NCBI GenBank assembly: GCA_009760855.2
Contig: WPIO01000029.1
Location: forward strand, 2,187,501-2,251,500
DNA length: 64,000 nucleotides
Source of the DNA: Cristatella mucedo
Lineage: Eukaryota > Bryozoa > Phylactolaemata > Cristatellidae
Direction: 5' to 3'
Of the stretch, positions 51,401-61,369 are shown piece after piece. The translations under genes and the position numbers were made by a program. The number at the start of each line of letters is the position of its first letter. Within the stretch, counting starts at the first letter, position 1. The notes under the pieces are model-generated. The model made no database searches. It was not told the DNA's origin and saw only the letters and a program-made list of their open reading frames with translations.

Positions 51401-54400
51401 CTGACCACATGCAGATCTCATTCAATCTACAGTGTGTGCCCACATTCTCCTCTAAAATAACCTGTGAATCGCGAAACCTCAAGACCCTTAACATCGATGC
51501 TGTCCGTGCGAGCATATCTGCTTCACCTTTGCTGCTCAGTCCTCCCTCCGATCTGTCATCACTGGTAGATTGCTACAACACGACACTAGCTGACACGCTC
51601 GACGAGTTTGCACCTTTGACAAAGCGCACTGTGCGCCCCTCGCCCAGACGGCCTATGGTTTACCACAGACATTAAACTAGCCAAGTCTACTAAACGAAAG
51701 CTTGAAAAGGCATACAAAAGATCCGGACTAACTGTCCATCGACAGACATATGAAGACTACTGTAGGTCGTACCAATCGATCCTAGCAAAGGCTAAGTCTA
51801 GCTTCTATAGAAACATTGTTGAATCACAGATGCACAATCCAAAAATGCTGATGTCGACAATAAACCATCTCCTCAACCGTTCCCAGGTTAGCTCCTTACC
51901 TGATGATCCTTGTGATGATCTAGCCGATCGCTTCTCTCGATTCTTTGTGCAGAAGATAGACAAAATCAGGGAATCCATCCCTGCGATGACAACCTTCCCA
52001 CTAGAATGCTGTTCCTCGGTTCCTGGCTGCGCCTCAATGTCTGCATTTTTAAACAGGTCACTAGTGATGTAGTCCTAAAGCTCGTATCTCAATCAAAGAA
52101 GACAACAAGTCCACTGGACCCTATTCCCACTGTCCTGCTCCTACGTTGCATTGATCTGCTGCTGCCATGCATAACCAACATCATTAATATGTCATTAGCC
52201 TCAGGTCAGGTCCCAGCACCTTTCAAAAAAGCTGTAGTCAGGCCACTTCTCAAGAAAGCTACACTAGACCAAGAGAACTTAAGCAACTACCGCCCAGTCT
52301 CCCTTCTACCATTCCTATCAAAGACACTGGAACGGGTCGTGGCAGACCAGCTGAACTCGTATATCGAAACCTCACACCTTGCTAGTAAGTTCCAGTCTGG
52401 CTTTAGAGCTAATCACTCCACAGAGTCAGCATTGCTTCGGGTATACAACGACCTACTTAGGAATGCAGACATGGGTAGAGTGTGTCTCTGCTTGTTTTGC
52501 TCGATCTTTCGGCAGCTTTTGATACCATCGATCACAAAGTACTTCTAGAGCGCCTCTCATCTCGCCTGGGCATCACTGGCACTGCTCTGCAGTGGTTCAG
52601 GTCCTATCTCAGTGGGAGACTCCAGAGTGTTGACGTGAATGGACAAAGATCATCTGAAGTACCTCTAAAATATGGAGTACCTCAGGGCTCTGTGCTAGGT
52701 CCGGTCCTTTTCACCGTTTATACTCTCCCTCTCGCTGATGTGATTGCCAAGCACAATCTAGGCTTTCACTTCTATGCGGATGACACTCAGTTGTACCTTT
52801 GCTTTGATCCCTCCCAGCCTTCGAGCACCTCAAATTCTCTCAACTCACTTGCTGCATGCATTGATGACATCCGATCATGGATGGCAGCAAATTTTCTAAA
52901 ACTAAACGATGATAAAACTAACTTACTAGTTATGGGCAAACCTAGTGTTATTCAGAAATTGGAAAGGCTGACTTTCAAAATTGGCTCTGCCAGCATATCT
53001 TCAGTTGCATCAGCTCGAAATCTAGGTGTCATATTCCAAAGCGACCTCTCGTTAGACGACCACATCAGCTCCACAGTCAAATCAGCCTATTTTCAGCTTC
53101 ATAACATTGCTAAAATTCGGGCTTGTTTAGATAAGGATACCACGTCCAAGTTGGTCCATGCATTCGTGACATCTCGTCTCGACTTCTGCAACTCACTGCT
53201 TACAGGCCTACCAGCATGTGCGATCAGGCGATTGCAGCTGGTGCAAAACTCTGCAGCTAGGCTTGTCTGTCGTGAGCGTCGCAGTTGCCACATTACTCCA
53301 CTTCTCGCCGACCTGCACTGGCTACCAGTCAAGCAACGGATTGACTTCAAGGTTTTGTCGCTCACTTTTAGGTCTCTTCATTCTATGGCTCCAGCCTACC
53401 TTTCAGATATACTACCCCATCAGGCAAAGCATCGTACCACTCGCTTTTCGGAATCCAACAGTCTAGAAATACCTCGTACAAACCTTAAATCCTTTGGAGA
53501 CCGTGCATTTAGCTCGTATGCTCCCACAGCCTGGAACTCCCTCCCGACCTGCATCAGAACATCCCCTGACCTGACCACATTTAAAAGAAAATTAAAAACA
53601 TACCTATTTAGGACAGCATTTAGTGGGTCCTTGTGATTCGTCCTCGATGTGCTTATGCGTGCTGACACTGTTCATGCTGCCACTAACCACATTTGCATGC
53701 TGACCCAGTGCATGTAACCCCTAACCATGTTATTAATTTTGTTTGTTTTTCAAGCATGATTTTACTTACTATTCTATTGCGTATCACTTTGCAGCAAATG
53801 TAAAGCGCCTAGAAAGAGATTAAGTTCTCTGAGGGCGCTTTATCAAGTGCAATATTATTATTATATTATTAAAGCTTGGTGACGCCTCCTTTTATCTTTG
53901 ACTTGCGTGCTTTCATCCAACAAGTTCTTCAGCAACAGTCTAGACGTTAATGGTAGGCTCGGAATTTTTCCCGTGATTATTTTCTTGCAGCTTGGAGTAG
54001 GAGTCTTTATAAAAAAATACTTCATGCAAAAAATGTTTTGATCTTACTTTCAAGAGCTTTCTTGGAATTCTTGCAGCAGAAGTGAGTTTCCCAGTGTTTG
54101 TCGTCGTCCTTGACAGCTTTACCAAAATTTACCTTGTACGCATCAGGCATTTGGGTTGATACTTCCACTGAGGAAATCTTTTGTCCACTGTCTTTCTAAA
54201 TTGTGATACTTGTTGTGTATACCTGTTTGTAACTCCATATAGCCACAAGGTCCAAGTCAATTGTACACTGGAGATTTTCTATAGCGCACTCAAAGCCTAA
54301 GCTGCTTTCGGTACGCATTCGGTATCCAACAGACTTCACTTCACGCAACAATTAGAAAGGTGAGGAGAATAGCTGAGTCAGGAGGGCAGTCGAGGAAGTG

Positions 54401-57400
54401 AGTAGGATTGAAGTGGCAGCTCAGGACGGCTGGCCTCAGACGTAGCTAAATTCTTTTGACAGATGCTTGTCATCTCTTGATGGAATTTCAGGAAGTCCAT
54501 ATGTGCACCCACTTATGCATCTGTAACAAGGCTAAACAAGTGGGCTTCAGGCTCCACTACCACTTACAGCCTTGTACTATTTAAATAAGGAATGAACCAA
54601 TAATAGTGACATTAATGCGTCTAACACCGGATCAATACTATGTATCAACGACTTCATTTAATTGTAAACGATAAGGCTGGCACACCAAACACTAAACCTT
54701 TTTAACTTTTTACGGCATAATGAATAGGTTTAGTTATTCAAGTTATCGTAGGGCACTATGCACATGAAATGTATTTTATTTTATTTTTTATTACGGTACC
54801 ATCCATTGATTTATTCTCACAGTCATACAAGAGTGCTGAAAAAGCAAGCAACAAATAATACCCACATAATTCGCGACCAGTCCTGCGAGCCTCCTCGATC
54901 GTGCGCCAGCTGAAACTGTTCCAGGCCAAGTACTGCAAACAGAGACGTAAATACAAGTGATCGCAGCAAAGATATGACGACTCCGATATCTTTAGTACTA
55001 CTTAACGATGTCACTGGTTTTAGTGCTAGTAAACTTAATCGGAACTCTCCGAGTATTTCGGCGCGCCGAAAATCTTTGGACAATAACTAAAGGTATGCCT
55101 ACTGCCAGAAAGTGGTTGGCCTCGTTCGTCAAAAATTACCTGCCCATTATGCTGCAGGTGTGCCAACAAGTAGTTTGGTAGGTTTAAAATTCAACATTCA
55201 TACCTATATATTTGCAGAACAGCCTTTACGTTTTAAAAAACCGCTAGCAGGTGGTAATAGAGAATCATCTGCAGAAGATCTCAAACCTACGATAGAGGTC
55301 GTGGACTGCAAGCGTCTAGCCGGTGGGCGGGGACCCAGTGAAACCCGCTGGTACTCACATGGCGCTGGTCTCAGCTCTATGGCACTGAAATTAAAGAGGA
55401 CTAGCTAAGATGGCGGCCAACTGTCGCTGCGATGGTCATTGGCAAGCCGTTTAGAAACGTTGATTCCAATTCTAAAGAAGCTCTTACAGTACGGCTATGG
55501 ATACTCAATTGCTCGAATGCACTCGTCTTAGTTTCGTGAGCTAGGTTGCAGAGACCCGGCTTTGCTGTTACCACCAAAAGCTAAACACCGTGCTCGCTGT
55601 GACCTGCTCATACGATTTACTACCCTCAACCCCCCCCCCCACGCATCTCGGCGATACACATGCGTGCATAAACAGACGCGAGAGTCACTATTGCACTTTA
55701 TTGTCTGTGATGGTAAAGGCTATGCAGTTGTGAGTTTAAGCTTCCGTTTAAATGAACTATCAGAGAATATAGTGTTGCGAGTCGGCAAAGAGCTTTAGGC
55801 CTTATCTCTGGAAGATACATTGCGGTCTGAGAAAAAGGCTGCGGCGGACACTTTTAACAGGCCTTTCTATGCAACGGCGCTCTTCATAAAGCTGTCTTCA
55901 AACTTCAAGCGCTTGATGAGTAATACATGTAAGCTGCGTTTTCAATGCACGAGACCCTTCTGCGAATCCGAAATGGCTGAGAAGGCCATCTCATCAAATT
56001 TCGTTCCATTATCGCACGCGCCAAGCATTGCGAATTGCCGGAAAGACTGGCGAATGTCAGGCAAAATACCCAGTTCTCCTCGTAAGCTATAGGCTCTCCG
56101 TCCCTAATCGGACGGGGAGATCGTGGTAGTGTACGATGCTGTAATTTTAAAATATAGAACGATCGGAGGCCGTCCGTCGCAGGACTGAAAGCAGAACAGA
56201 AATTCCTCCTGGAATGGTGAACGATGCTCTAACCGGTAACCATGTTAACCGGCTCAGTGCTCTACCAATTGAGCTATCGAGACTACATTTTTCCTTAAGT
56301 ACTCGACGCGGGGCCTCAAAGCCTTGGCTTTAAATTTTCACTTACGAACTTAAGCCGGATTCCGGCACGTTGCGCCAAGATGTGTTTACGCTTACTATTG
56401 CAAACCTAAAAGCCAAGCTTCAACTATTACGCATGCTGTGGTCGTTGACCGCAGGGCGTACCAACTCTGCACGCCTTACGCCGATCCCTGCAAGTGGGTG
56501 AACACCGACCTCGAGCGGTGCGCCGCCGCCATATTGGCGACGCGTGAGTGACTGAATGCACGCGGCCTTTTGCGGCGCTTGAAAGTGCAGCAGCAATTTC
56601 AAAATGCACAACTAACAAAGCCTGTCTGCTGTGGGACTTGTAGGATATAACGCGCACGTTATACAATAGCCGGAAAATGAACGAATCGGCTGGCGGCTGT
56701 ATCGGGCTTTCTTCTTCAGACGTCAAGATAAAAGAAAAAGCTACTCGTAGCAGGTAGCTGTGGAGCGCGTCAAGAATAGCCCGTGTCTCCGGCCAGTGTC
56801 CGGGCACATTAGCATTATTACTTGGCGCCGGTGGGCCGAATTTCCAGAGCTAGAAATTAGAACTCACAGTAACTCCAAGTGGTGCGCGCAGGGCGCCGAC
56901 GCCCCAGCTTCTCAGGGCTTCGCTCGTGAGAAGCTTCGCTCAAAAAAGGAGACTGGTGCCCAAGTATCGATCTGCTGCGATCGATTGGCTGCGCTCCGGG
57001 TCTACGGCGGCAGGTCTATAGCTGCTGCGAGTGGCTAGCCCGCGTTCGCTGGGTGTTGCACAGCAGGAGACATTCACTACGGCGAAAGGGAAGCTGAAAA
57101 CCGGAATAGATGCGTCTCTGGCTGCGAAAAAAATTATGCAACGCCAATGCAGGCAATGACCATAGCCGGAAGCGAGTTCCGAAATTTCGGTGCTGCTGAA
57201 GGCTCTGCGAGCTGAAGGCGCTCGATCGCCAAAAGATTTCAATTAGGTGAGAGGGACGGAGAGGTGACTAGATGCCGAGAAGCAGGCGGTGCGAGAGCAC
57301 TCAGAAGGAGCGTCGAGGATAGACAGACTGCTAGAAACCAGTTTGTAAGCGACCAGTAGGCCAGAACGAGGATCTTGAAGTCGATTCAGCGCTGGATAGC

Positions 57401-58875
57401 TAGCCAGCGAAGCTCGGATAGAAGTGCCGCGTGTGTGACGGGGCAGCCAAGCCGCTGACGAGACAATGGCCGTCGAGGCATGGCTGCATGCGGCATGCTC
57501 AGCCCACGACCGGAAGCTTGTCTTGAAGGAGCTCGTTGCCTGCAGCCGCTCTTCCGCGACTCCCGCGAACGACGCTTGCATCGCAATTTGATAATTTCTG
57601 TGTAGCACGATTAAAAGCGTTCGCTGAGACAAAAGACCGACAAAAGGCGACTCGTCCAGCACGCTAGACGCTGCAGAGAGAACGAAGTGCCGAAAGGAAC
57701 CAGTGAACGCCGACGCAAAGTCTCAAGAGTGTGCTTTGTTAATTTTGGGATCTTAAGTTTTAATTCCTAAATCTATCATGGGACATAATGAATTTGAAGT
57801 CACTGTTCTCCGTCGGTCTCGCAGACTCGAGCCCAGGTCTCTCGGTACTGCGGCATCGAGTAGTTGCACTAATCGGTTCAGCGAAACCACGCGAATAGCT
57901 TCGAGTCTCAGCCAGGCAGTGAGTCTCGCGAGAGAAGCCGCTAAACAAACTTCCCAACTAGCAGACGCAAAGATAAGCGTGAGTGCGATAAGACAATCGC
58001 ACTCGGAATCGACATAAATCAATGCCGTCTGCTGGAGGCAAACTTGACCCGGGGGGGGGGGTGACTGCGGTGCCGCATGTCCGCCGGGGGCCATCCTATC
58101 GGTTGGTCTCACTGGTACGGAGGTTAGCGCGTAACTGCTTGCTATTCAAGTAGATACTGGTTGAAGCCATTGGTTTAACTGCAGCGACATCTGTTGACAT
58201 GGGAACAATCAACGACGATATCACCTTTCGTATTTTCTTTTTCTCAAATCGCCATCGGCTAGGTGTAAAAGCCGTACCTTGAAGGATAGTTAGCCAATGC
58301 CGCCCCCCCCGTATTTTGGCCCGGCGAGTGCGTACAGGCGCATGTTTCTGCTGGGCCGTGACCTCAGGGCCCGACCGAGGGCCGATCGCGCAGCTCCTTA
58401 AGTGCTGAGCGTCAAGAAATATAAATACAATGAATTTTTATAGCACCGTTCAGGCGCTTAAGATGAGCGCCGGGGCTCGAACCCAGACCTTGGTCGGGGC
58501 GAGCACCTTAACCACCGGGTCAATTCGCTAAAGCTCGTTTTTTGGATCGCTGCAGAGCGACGTCGCGCTCTCGAGCACCGAGCGAAAGCGCTCCGCGAAG
58601 TGCGGACAGCACGAGCGCGATGGGACGGTCGCGATGCGCGTCGGGGGAGGGGCGGGGTGAGGCGGCTCATGTGGGCGGTGGCAACCGTCGCACTCCAAAG
58701 TAGCAGTTCGAATGATGAATTGCTCGCCCTACGGCAAGCGAGGCGCGCCGCCGACACCGCCGCGTCTCTTACCGCTCTTCGACCTAAGCGACAGCCAATA
58801 GAGAGCGGCGCTTCCCAGACCTCCCAAGCCGACGACGATGTACTCATAGAACTTCGGCTCTCCGGAAAACGCCAT
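37642..58875 (-). CDS. PIPOX: Peroxisomal sarcosine/pipecolate oxidase-like gene, 9 exons, complete
   Basis: Flavoenzyme of the monomeric sarcosine oxidase family; it oxidises sarcosine and L-pipecolate with release of H2O2, usually in peroxisomes. Exons on minus: 58875-58773, 54932-54862, 44788-44745, 43447-43313, 42455-42242, 39443-39277, 39155-38969, 38152-38019, 37825-37642. All borders are GT/AG and all phases match, for 1239 nt or 412 residues (family about 390). Visible landmarks: Rossmann GLGGLGSA at 16-23; [20 protein letters not shown] directly after; [14 protein letters not shown] near 145; CSGSWTNEV near 205 and [34 protein letters not shown] with Cys318, which aligns with the covalent-flavin Cys of the family; GAGHAFK at 346-352; C-terminal SQL, a variant PTS1. 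Intron 2 (10 kb) holds LINE B; intron 5 holds LINE A. Nothing suggests a pseudogene. Confidence 0.9.
38765..38860 (+). mobile_element. LINE family B 3'-end remnant
   Basis: Diverged copy of the conserved end (GCAGCAAATGCAAAGTGCCT ... GGCGCTACATAAAATGTGCT) with a TTATTATTATTACT tail. In PIPOX intron 7. Confidence 0.65.
39955..42240 (+). mobile_element. LINE family A (CR1/L2-type), 5'-truncated, in PIPOX intron 5
   Basis: The copy starts near the end of the endonuclease region ([13 protein letters not shown]). It has a frameshift near 40525-40540, then a continuous reverse transcriptase frame to TAA at 42175 ([53 protein letters not shown]). A short 3' UTR ends in four CATTA repeats at 42221-42240, flush with PIPOX exon 5. 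The exact 5' edge is an estimate. It is antisense to PIPOX. The 1.4-kb uninterrupted frame indicates recent insertion. Confidence 0.85.
42242..43447 (-). CDS. PIPOX: PIPOX exons 4 and 5: substrate domain
   Basis: Exon 4 (43447-43313, 135 nt) encodes [18 protein letters not shown]. Exon 5 (42455-42242, 214 nt) encodes [20 protein letters not shown] and [15 protein letters not shown]. The Y-Q-x-D-G-G-x-V-D block is diagnostic of the sarcosine oxidase family. The intron between them (43312-42456) contains a tRNA-derived SINE. Exon 5 ends TTG with the donor GTAATG, which lies in the tail of the neighbouring LINE A copy. Confidence 0.88.
42805..42960 (+). mobile_element. tRNA-derived SINE, family 2, in PIPOX intron 4
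   Basis: GGTTTGACTCAGTGGCTAAG (box A) and GAGGTCGTAGGCTCGAGTAC (box B), body CTGAATAGAGATTAAGATCT. Confidence 0.65.
44070..44640 (-). mobile_element. LINE family A, 3' fragment
   Basis: Reverse-oriented (TAATG)n at 44075-44090, then C-terminal RT in frame ([38 protein letters not shown]). Lies in PIPOX intron 3. Confidence 0.8.
44745..54932 (-). CDS. PIPOX: PIPOX exons 2 and 3
   Basis: Exon 2 (54932-54862, 71 nt) encodes [20 protein letters not shown], a conserved block after the Rossmann motif. Exon 3 (44788-44745, 44 nt, acceptor GCTCAG, donor GTGAAT) encodes [15 protein letters not shown] and bridges in frame to WSDVEKESG of exon 4. Exon 3 is short, with a modest match, and is placed mainly by phase and position. 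The 10-kb intron between them contains the LINE B copy, a borealin-like fragment, other LINE pieces and a Cys-rich exon-like fragment. Confidence 0.65.
44790..45939. other. PIPOX intron 2, AT-rich unannotated part
   Basis: Strongly AT-rich sequence with no recognised element. Confidence 0.5.
45940..47530 (-). mobile_element. LINE family B, 5'-truncated RT copy
   Basis: Reading on minus from about 47530: a start just after NYRPV-type sequence, then [41 protein letters not shown], a C-terminal RT block, then the shared 3' segment and (ATT)n next to 45940. Several frameshifts. Carries the KYWVPQ variant, with Trp in place of Gly, also seen in the 26-27 kb copy. Lies in PIPOX intron 2. Confidence 0.8.
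47531..48654. other. PIPOX intron 2, unannotated part
   Basis: No recognised element between the truncated LINE B at 45.9-47.5 kb and the decayed LINE piece at 48.7 kb. Confidence 0.5.
48655..48990 (+). mobile_element. LINE family B, decayed internal RT fragment
   Basis: Plus-strand relic aligning by eye with the IDDIRSW / [15 protein letters not shown] / LSLDDHISS / KIRACLDK segment of the better copy (GCTGACATTCGCTCTTGGGT near 48700). Frame largely lost. Confidence 0.55.
49195..49305 (-). mobile_element. tRNA-derived SINE, family 2, degraded
   Basis: GAGAACTTAATCTCTACCCA body, TCTAGAGTCCGCGACCTCGG diverged box B, TGGGCCAAACCAGCGAGG box A, all in reverse. In PIPOX intron 2. Confidence 0.5.
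49449..49952 (+). pseudogene. Borealin-like (CDCA8-like) coding relic with a 13-nt frame break
   Basis: A plus-strand frame reads [15 protein letters not shown] then [20 protein letters not shown], similar in pattern to the N-terminal helix of borealin (E-L-x-K-x-x-x-x-x-M-x-x-x-D-x-L). It breaks at 49649-49661. Omitting those 13 nt (GTATATTTTTCAG) lets a second frame continue for 96 open codons (49662-49952), with [16 protein letters not shown] and a Thr/Pro-Ser-rich composition. The lack of long introns suggests a retrocopy. It lies antisense inside PIPOX intron 2. Alternatives are an ORF1-like relic of the neighbouring LINE B, or a real but unidentified gene. Confidence 0.3.
50560..53868 (+). 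mobile_element. LINE family B (CR1/L2-type), near-complete ORF2 copy with three frameshifts
   Basis: Non-LTR retrotransposon with an AP-type endonuclease ([37 protein letters not shown]; about 50790-51430). The reverse transcriptase follows ([45 protein letters not shown]). It is broken by three frameshifts near 51655, 52065 and 52490. The stop is at 53636, followed by a ~230-nt 3' segment containing GCGCTTTATCAAGTGCAA and an (ATT)n tail ending 53868. The 5' limit is uncertain: an open Arg-rich N-terminal extension starts near 50575, and no ORF1 is recognised. It lies within PIPOX intron 2, antisense to PIPOX. Mild decay points to a fairly young insertion. Confidence 0.85.
54048..54195 (-). 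pseudogene. Exon-like fragment of a Cys-rich HFCC-type protein family
   Basis: Between a TTTAG acceptor and a GTAAGAT donor, 148 nt read openly on the minus strand and include [20 protein letters not shown], then [11 protein letters not shown]. The pattern DAY-K-x-x-F-G ... D-D-K-x-W-x-x-H-F-C-C resembles an uncharacterised invertebrate protein family in which the HFCC is usually followed by another Cys; here that position is Ser. The family recall is from memory and unverified. It sits inside PIPOX intron 2 with no recognised partner exons, so it may be a stray exon or gene relic. Confidence 0.4.
54220..54435 (-). mobile_element. LINE family A, 3' end fragment
   Basis: Reverse-oriented TTTGTAACTCCATATAGCCA through GCGCACTCAAAGCCTAAGCT to GGCAGCTCAGGACGGCTGG. 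In PIPOX intron 2, close to the Cys-rich fragment. Confidence 0.75.
55085..58419. other. PIPOX intron 1, GC-richer unannotated part
   Basis: Sequence at 56.4-58.1 kb is GC- and CpG-richer than the rest and holds several 60-140 codon frames on both strands (for example 57778-58017 plus), none with a recognised motif or splice support. A tRNA relic is at 56.2 kb. A further diverged tRNA-like patch may lie at 55.24-55.34 kb. Confidence 0.45.
56215..56285 (-). mobile_element. tRNA-like remnant with intact D-arm/box A
   Basis: On minus: GTCTCGATAGCTCAATTGGT AGAGC is a canonical tRNA 5' half (7-nt acceptor strand, D arm, box A). The 3' half lacks a T-arm and instead has an imperfect palindrome (CCGGTTAACATGGTTACCGG). 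Not a functional tRNA; probably a SINE head or tRNA relic. Confidence 0.4.
58420..58530 (-). mobile_element. tRNA-derived SINE, family 2
   Basis: TTTTTATAGCACCGTTCAGG body, GGGGCTCGAACCCAGACCTT box B and CTTAACCACCGGGTCAATTC box A in reverse. About 240 bp downstream of PIPOX exon 1, inside intron 1. Confidence 0.6.
58773..58875 (-). CDS. PIPOX: PIPOX exon 1: FAD-binding Rossmann motif
   Basis: ATG at 58875 begins [19 protein letters not shown]. The exon ends in phase 1 at a strong GTAAGAG donor. The Gly-x-Gly-x-x-Gly-Ser-Ala motif binds the ADP part of FAD. The exon lies in a GC/CpG-rich stretch (about 58.5-59.1 kb), consistent with the promoter area. An in-frame ATG further upstream is possible, but this one gives the usual family N-terminus. 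Confidence 0.88.
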
Positions 58876-59139
58876 CTCGCGACCAGCTGTGTGTGCTACG
58901 CCCCCTCTACAACGAAGCGACTGAGCTGGCGGTGGTGGCACTATGGTCTAAGATAACTCGCTGGCTGCAGCCGGTCGGTAGGCTGTTCCCTTATCTGATT
59001 GGCTGCCGACTCAGCTGCGAGGCTGCGCAGTGGCGGGCTGAACTGGCGGCTCTTAATAACGGCCATTTGACTGAGCGTCTTTCGGATTGAATTGGCCTTT
59101 ATTCTCTGGCTCACCTAGCAGAAATATTTCATATTCAGG

Positions 59140-59490
59140 CTTCGAATAGTAGAATCTGTTCTTCTAACTTAAGTTATTTGAATGTGCCTCTAACCAATCT
59201 CAAATTCTTTATGGTATATCAGGCCAGCCGCCCTACAACGTGACACACGTGCGCGCCCTCTGAGGAGCTACTGCTTGGTGCTCTCTGTTCCGCTCATTAA
59301 AGAGTTATCACTTACTATTGCGTATTGCTTAGCGGTCTTTCAACCTAAACATGCAGCACTCTGGACACCGCGCCTTCAGTTTGTTTGCTCCCAAAGCCTT
59401 GAACTTGCTACCAACTGACATAATGAAAAACCCTAGACTTGACATTTAAAAAGATGCTAAAACCCTTCCGCTTATTTCAGAATTGGATAA
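59140..59490 (+). mobile_element. LINE C-terminal relic, sister of the 1.2-kb copy
   Basis: Shares AGAATCTGTTCTTCT and GAATGTGCCTCTAACCAA with 1190-1260, then CTCCCAAAGCCTTGAACTTG and ACATTTAAAAAGATGCTAAA (the PKAWN...TFKKML-type ending). Upstream of PIPOX. Confidence 0.5.
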
Positions 59491-59956
59491 GTCCGTGTGA
59501 ATAATAATTTGCGTGCTGAAAATATACCTACTAAGACGAAGAAACTGACGCACTTACTTTTCAAGGTACGGAAAGTTCTTAGAAAGAAATTTAGTTTCCT
59601 TTAGTGGCTATAAACATTTTTTGATTACTATAGTAATTAAGTTTCGCAAAGACCCGCCCGTGGTTTTTCACTGGGCTAACTTTCTAGTTAATATAAATTT
59701 AAAGATAGTAAGCATGTCTGCACGTTCTGTACACGTAGATTGGTGCTGAGTCATTACTCGGCAATGACGAATACATTATAAGACGTGCAATGCAACGGCG
59801 CACACGTGATGGCGCACAAATAACTCGGCGGGTTTCACAGCACGTTTAATCGGCGGGAGCTTGCAGCGCAGCAGCACGTCTCCTACCTCCCGCGTCTCCG
59901 TCGTAACTTTCCTCTTGGTCCAGTCACTCAGCTTTCCTTTCCAAGAAGTGGCCGGG

Positions 59957-60103
59957 CACATCGAAGGCGGGCAAAGCCACATTGAAGGCGGGCCAAGCCA
60001 CATCGAAGGCGGGCCAAGCCACATCGAAGGCGGGCCAAGCCACATCGAAGGCGGGCCAAGCCACATCGAAGGCGGGCCAAGCCACATCGAAGGTGGGTCA
60101 GCG
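59957..60103. repeat. 21-bp minisatellite, 7 copies
   Basis: Unit CACATCGAAGGCGGGCCAAG plus C, seven copies. The first two and the last carry substitutions; the middle four are identical, consistent with growth from the centre. Because 21 is a multiple of 3, all frames stay open across the array. Confidence 0.95.
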
Positions 60104-61369
60104 TGAAGCAGCCGAGTGCCGGCCTGCCATTCAACTACATTTTTATAAAATTAGATTTATAATATTTTCATAAGAAAACTATTTAAATAATTTTGAGCTC
60201 GTTTTAATTTCTCGTATACAGATTTTTATTCAATAATTAAGACTCGAAGCGTGGAAATCAGTGGGGCGGGCTCAATAGCAAGGTCAGCTGACACTCATGC
60301 CGATATAACAAAGCAAGGTAGAGTTTCCGTAAATTTTTGCGGTTGCAAGGTAGTGTCAACTTCACGATCGCCGGTCGCCTGCGCCATTCAATCTTCAGAC
60401 ACAAGTTGATCCAATTCTCGATCAAACACACCCAAATCCCTAGTCAAACCACTATGTACGCTTCGACATAAAAGCAGGAATCGCGTTGCCCCAACGTTTT
60501 TTGTTTTAGGGAAAGTAGCCTGGCTTCACCTGCTGCCAAGCTTGCTCCAGCTGAAATAAGCGATTTCTACTCCCGAAAGAAGATTAATGCACATGCCCTT
60601 AATTGAATTAAATAACCGAGAAAAGTTCTTCAGCCCAAAATCTACAACTCTTGCTGTGGCAATTTTCTTGAACTGCGATACCGGTGGCATACGACGGTTA
60701 ATATATAAGTTTGAGGACTTTCACACAGCCGAGATGACTCTCTCAGTTCGTGGCTTAAATTTTTGGAATAAGGTATTTAAAATCCAGAACTCCTAACTTC
60801 CCATTCTTACTAATACAATTATATATAAATAAATAAATCAATAAATATATATATATATTAATAACTCTTTCTGGCTCAAATATATATATATATATATGTG
60901 TGTATATATATATCTATATAGATTAATAACTCTTTCTGGCTCAAAGAAAAAGAGTAAGCACAGACATAGGAATCGAGTACTTATTTACACTGCGTTTTCC
61001 AAACGTAGGAGCAAAAATCTAATTAACGGCACTAAGCTCATAAGCTCCAGCTGCCGACCACGCCCCATGCGCCAATAACTGAGCTGCCTTGAAAGCGATC
61101 TTAGCGTACTTCTCTATGAAGCTATTTCTCGACGAATCGCCACGGTGACTCGTCAGATCACTTGATGTGCAAATGCTTAGTAGCCAAAAAGGATGTCGAG
61201 TCTCCCTGCGTCTAAAGAGTAGAAACAATATTTAACTGAAAGCGGCTAAAGTAAGCTTGCTATGCTCTAATTATTTTGCATTCTATAGATAGGCAATAGA
61301 AAGAGAGAACAAAGACGATGAGACGAAGGAGAGTATTTACAAAGGGAAACAAGCTGAGGAGCGAGGATT
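60104..61369. other. Intergenic, no recognised gene
   Basis: AT-rich sequence holding the TA-rich duplicated segment; nothing else supported. Confidence 0.5.
60843..60920. repeat. (TA)n blocks flanking a duplicated 24-nt segment
   Basis: Two TA-rich blocks. TTAATAACTCTTTCTGGCTC occurs at 60859 and again at 60922, so a unit of about 64 nt is duplicated. Confidence 0.8.

Noticed and set aside
56215-56285. A tRNA gene
   Set aside because: The 5' half is canonical but there is no T-arm or acceptor closure, so it is a relic rather than a functional tRNA.
57778-58017. Plus frame of 79 codons starting MGHNEFEV
   Set aside because: No recognised motif or splice context, in a GC-rich stretch where such frames arise by chance; kept only as a note.
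59928-60134. Repetitive small protein from the 21-bp array
   Set aside because: The unit length is a multiple of three, so every frame stays open; no start or splice context supports coding.
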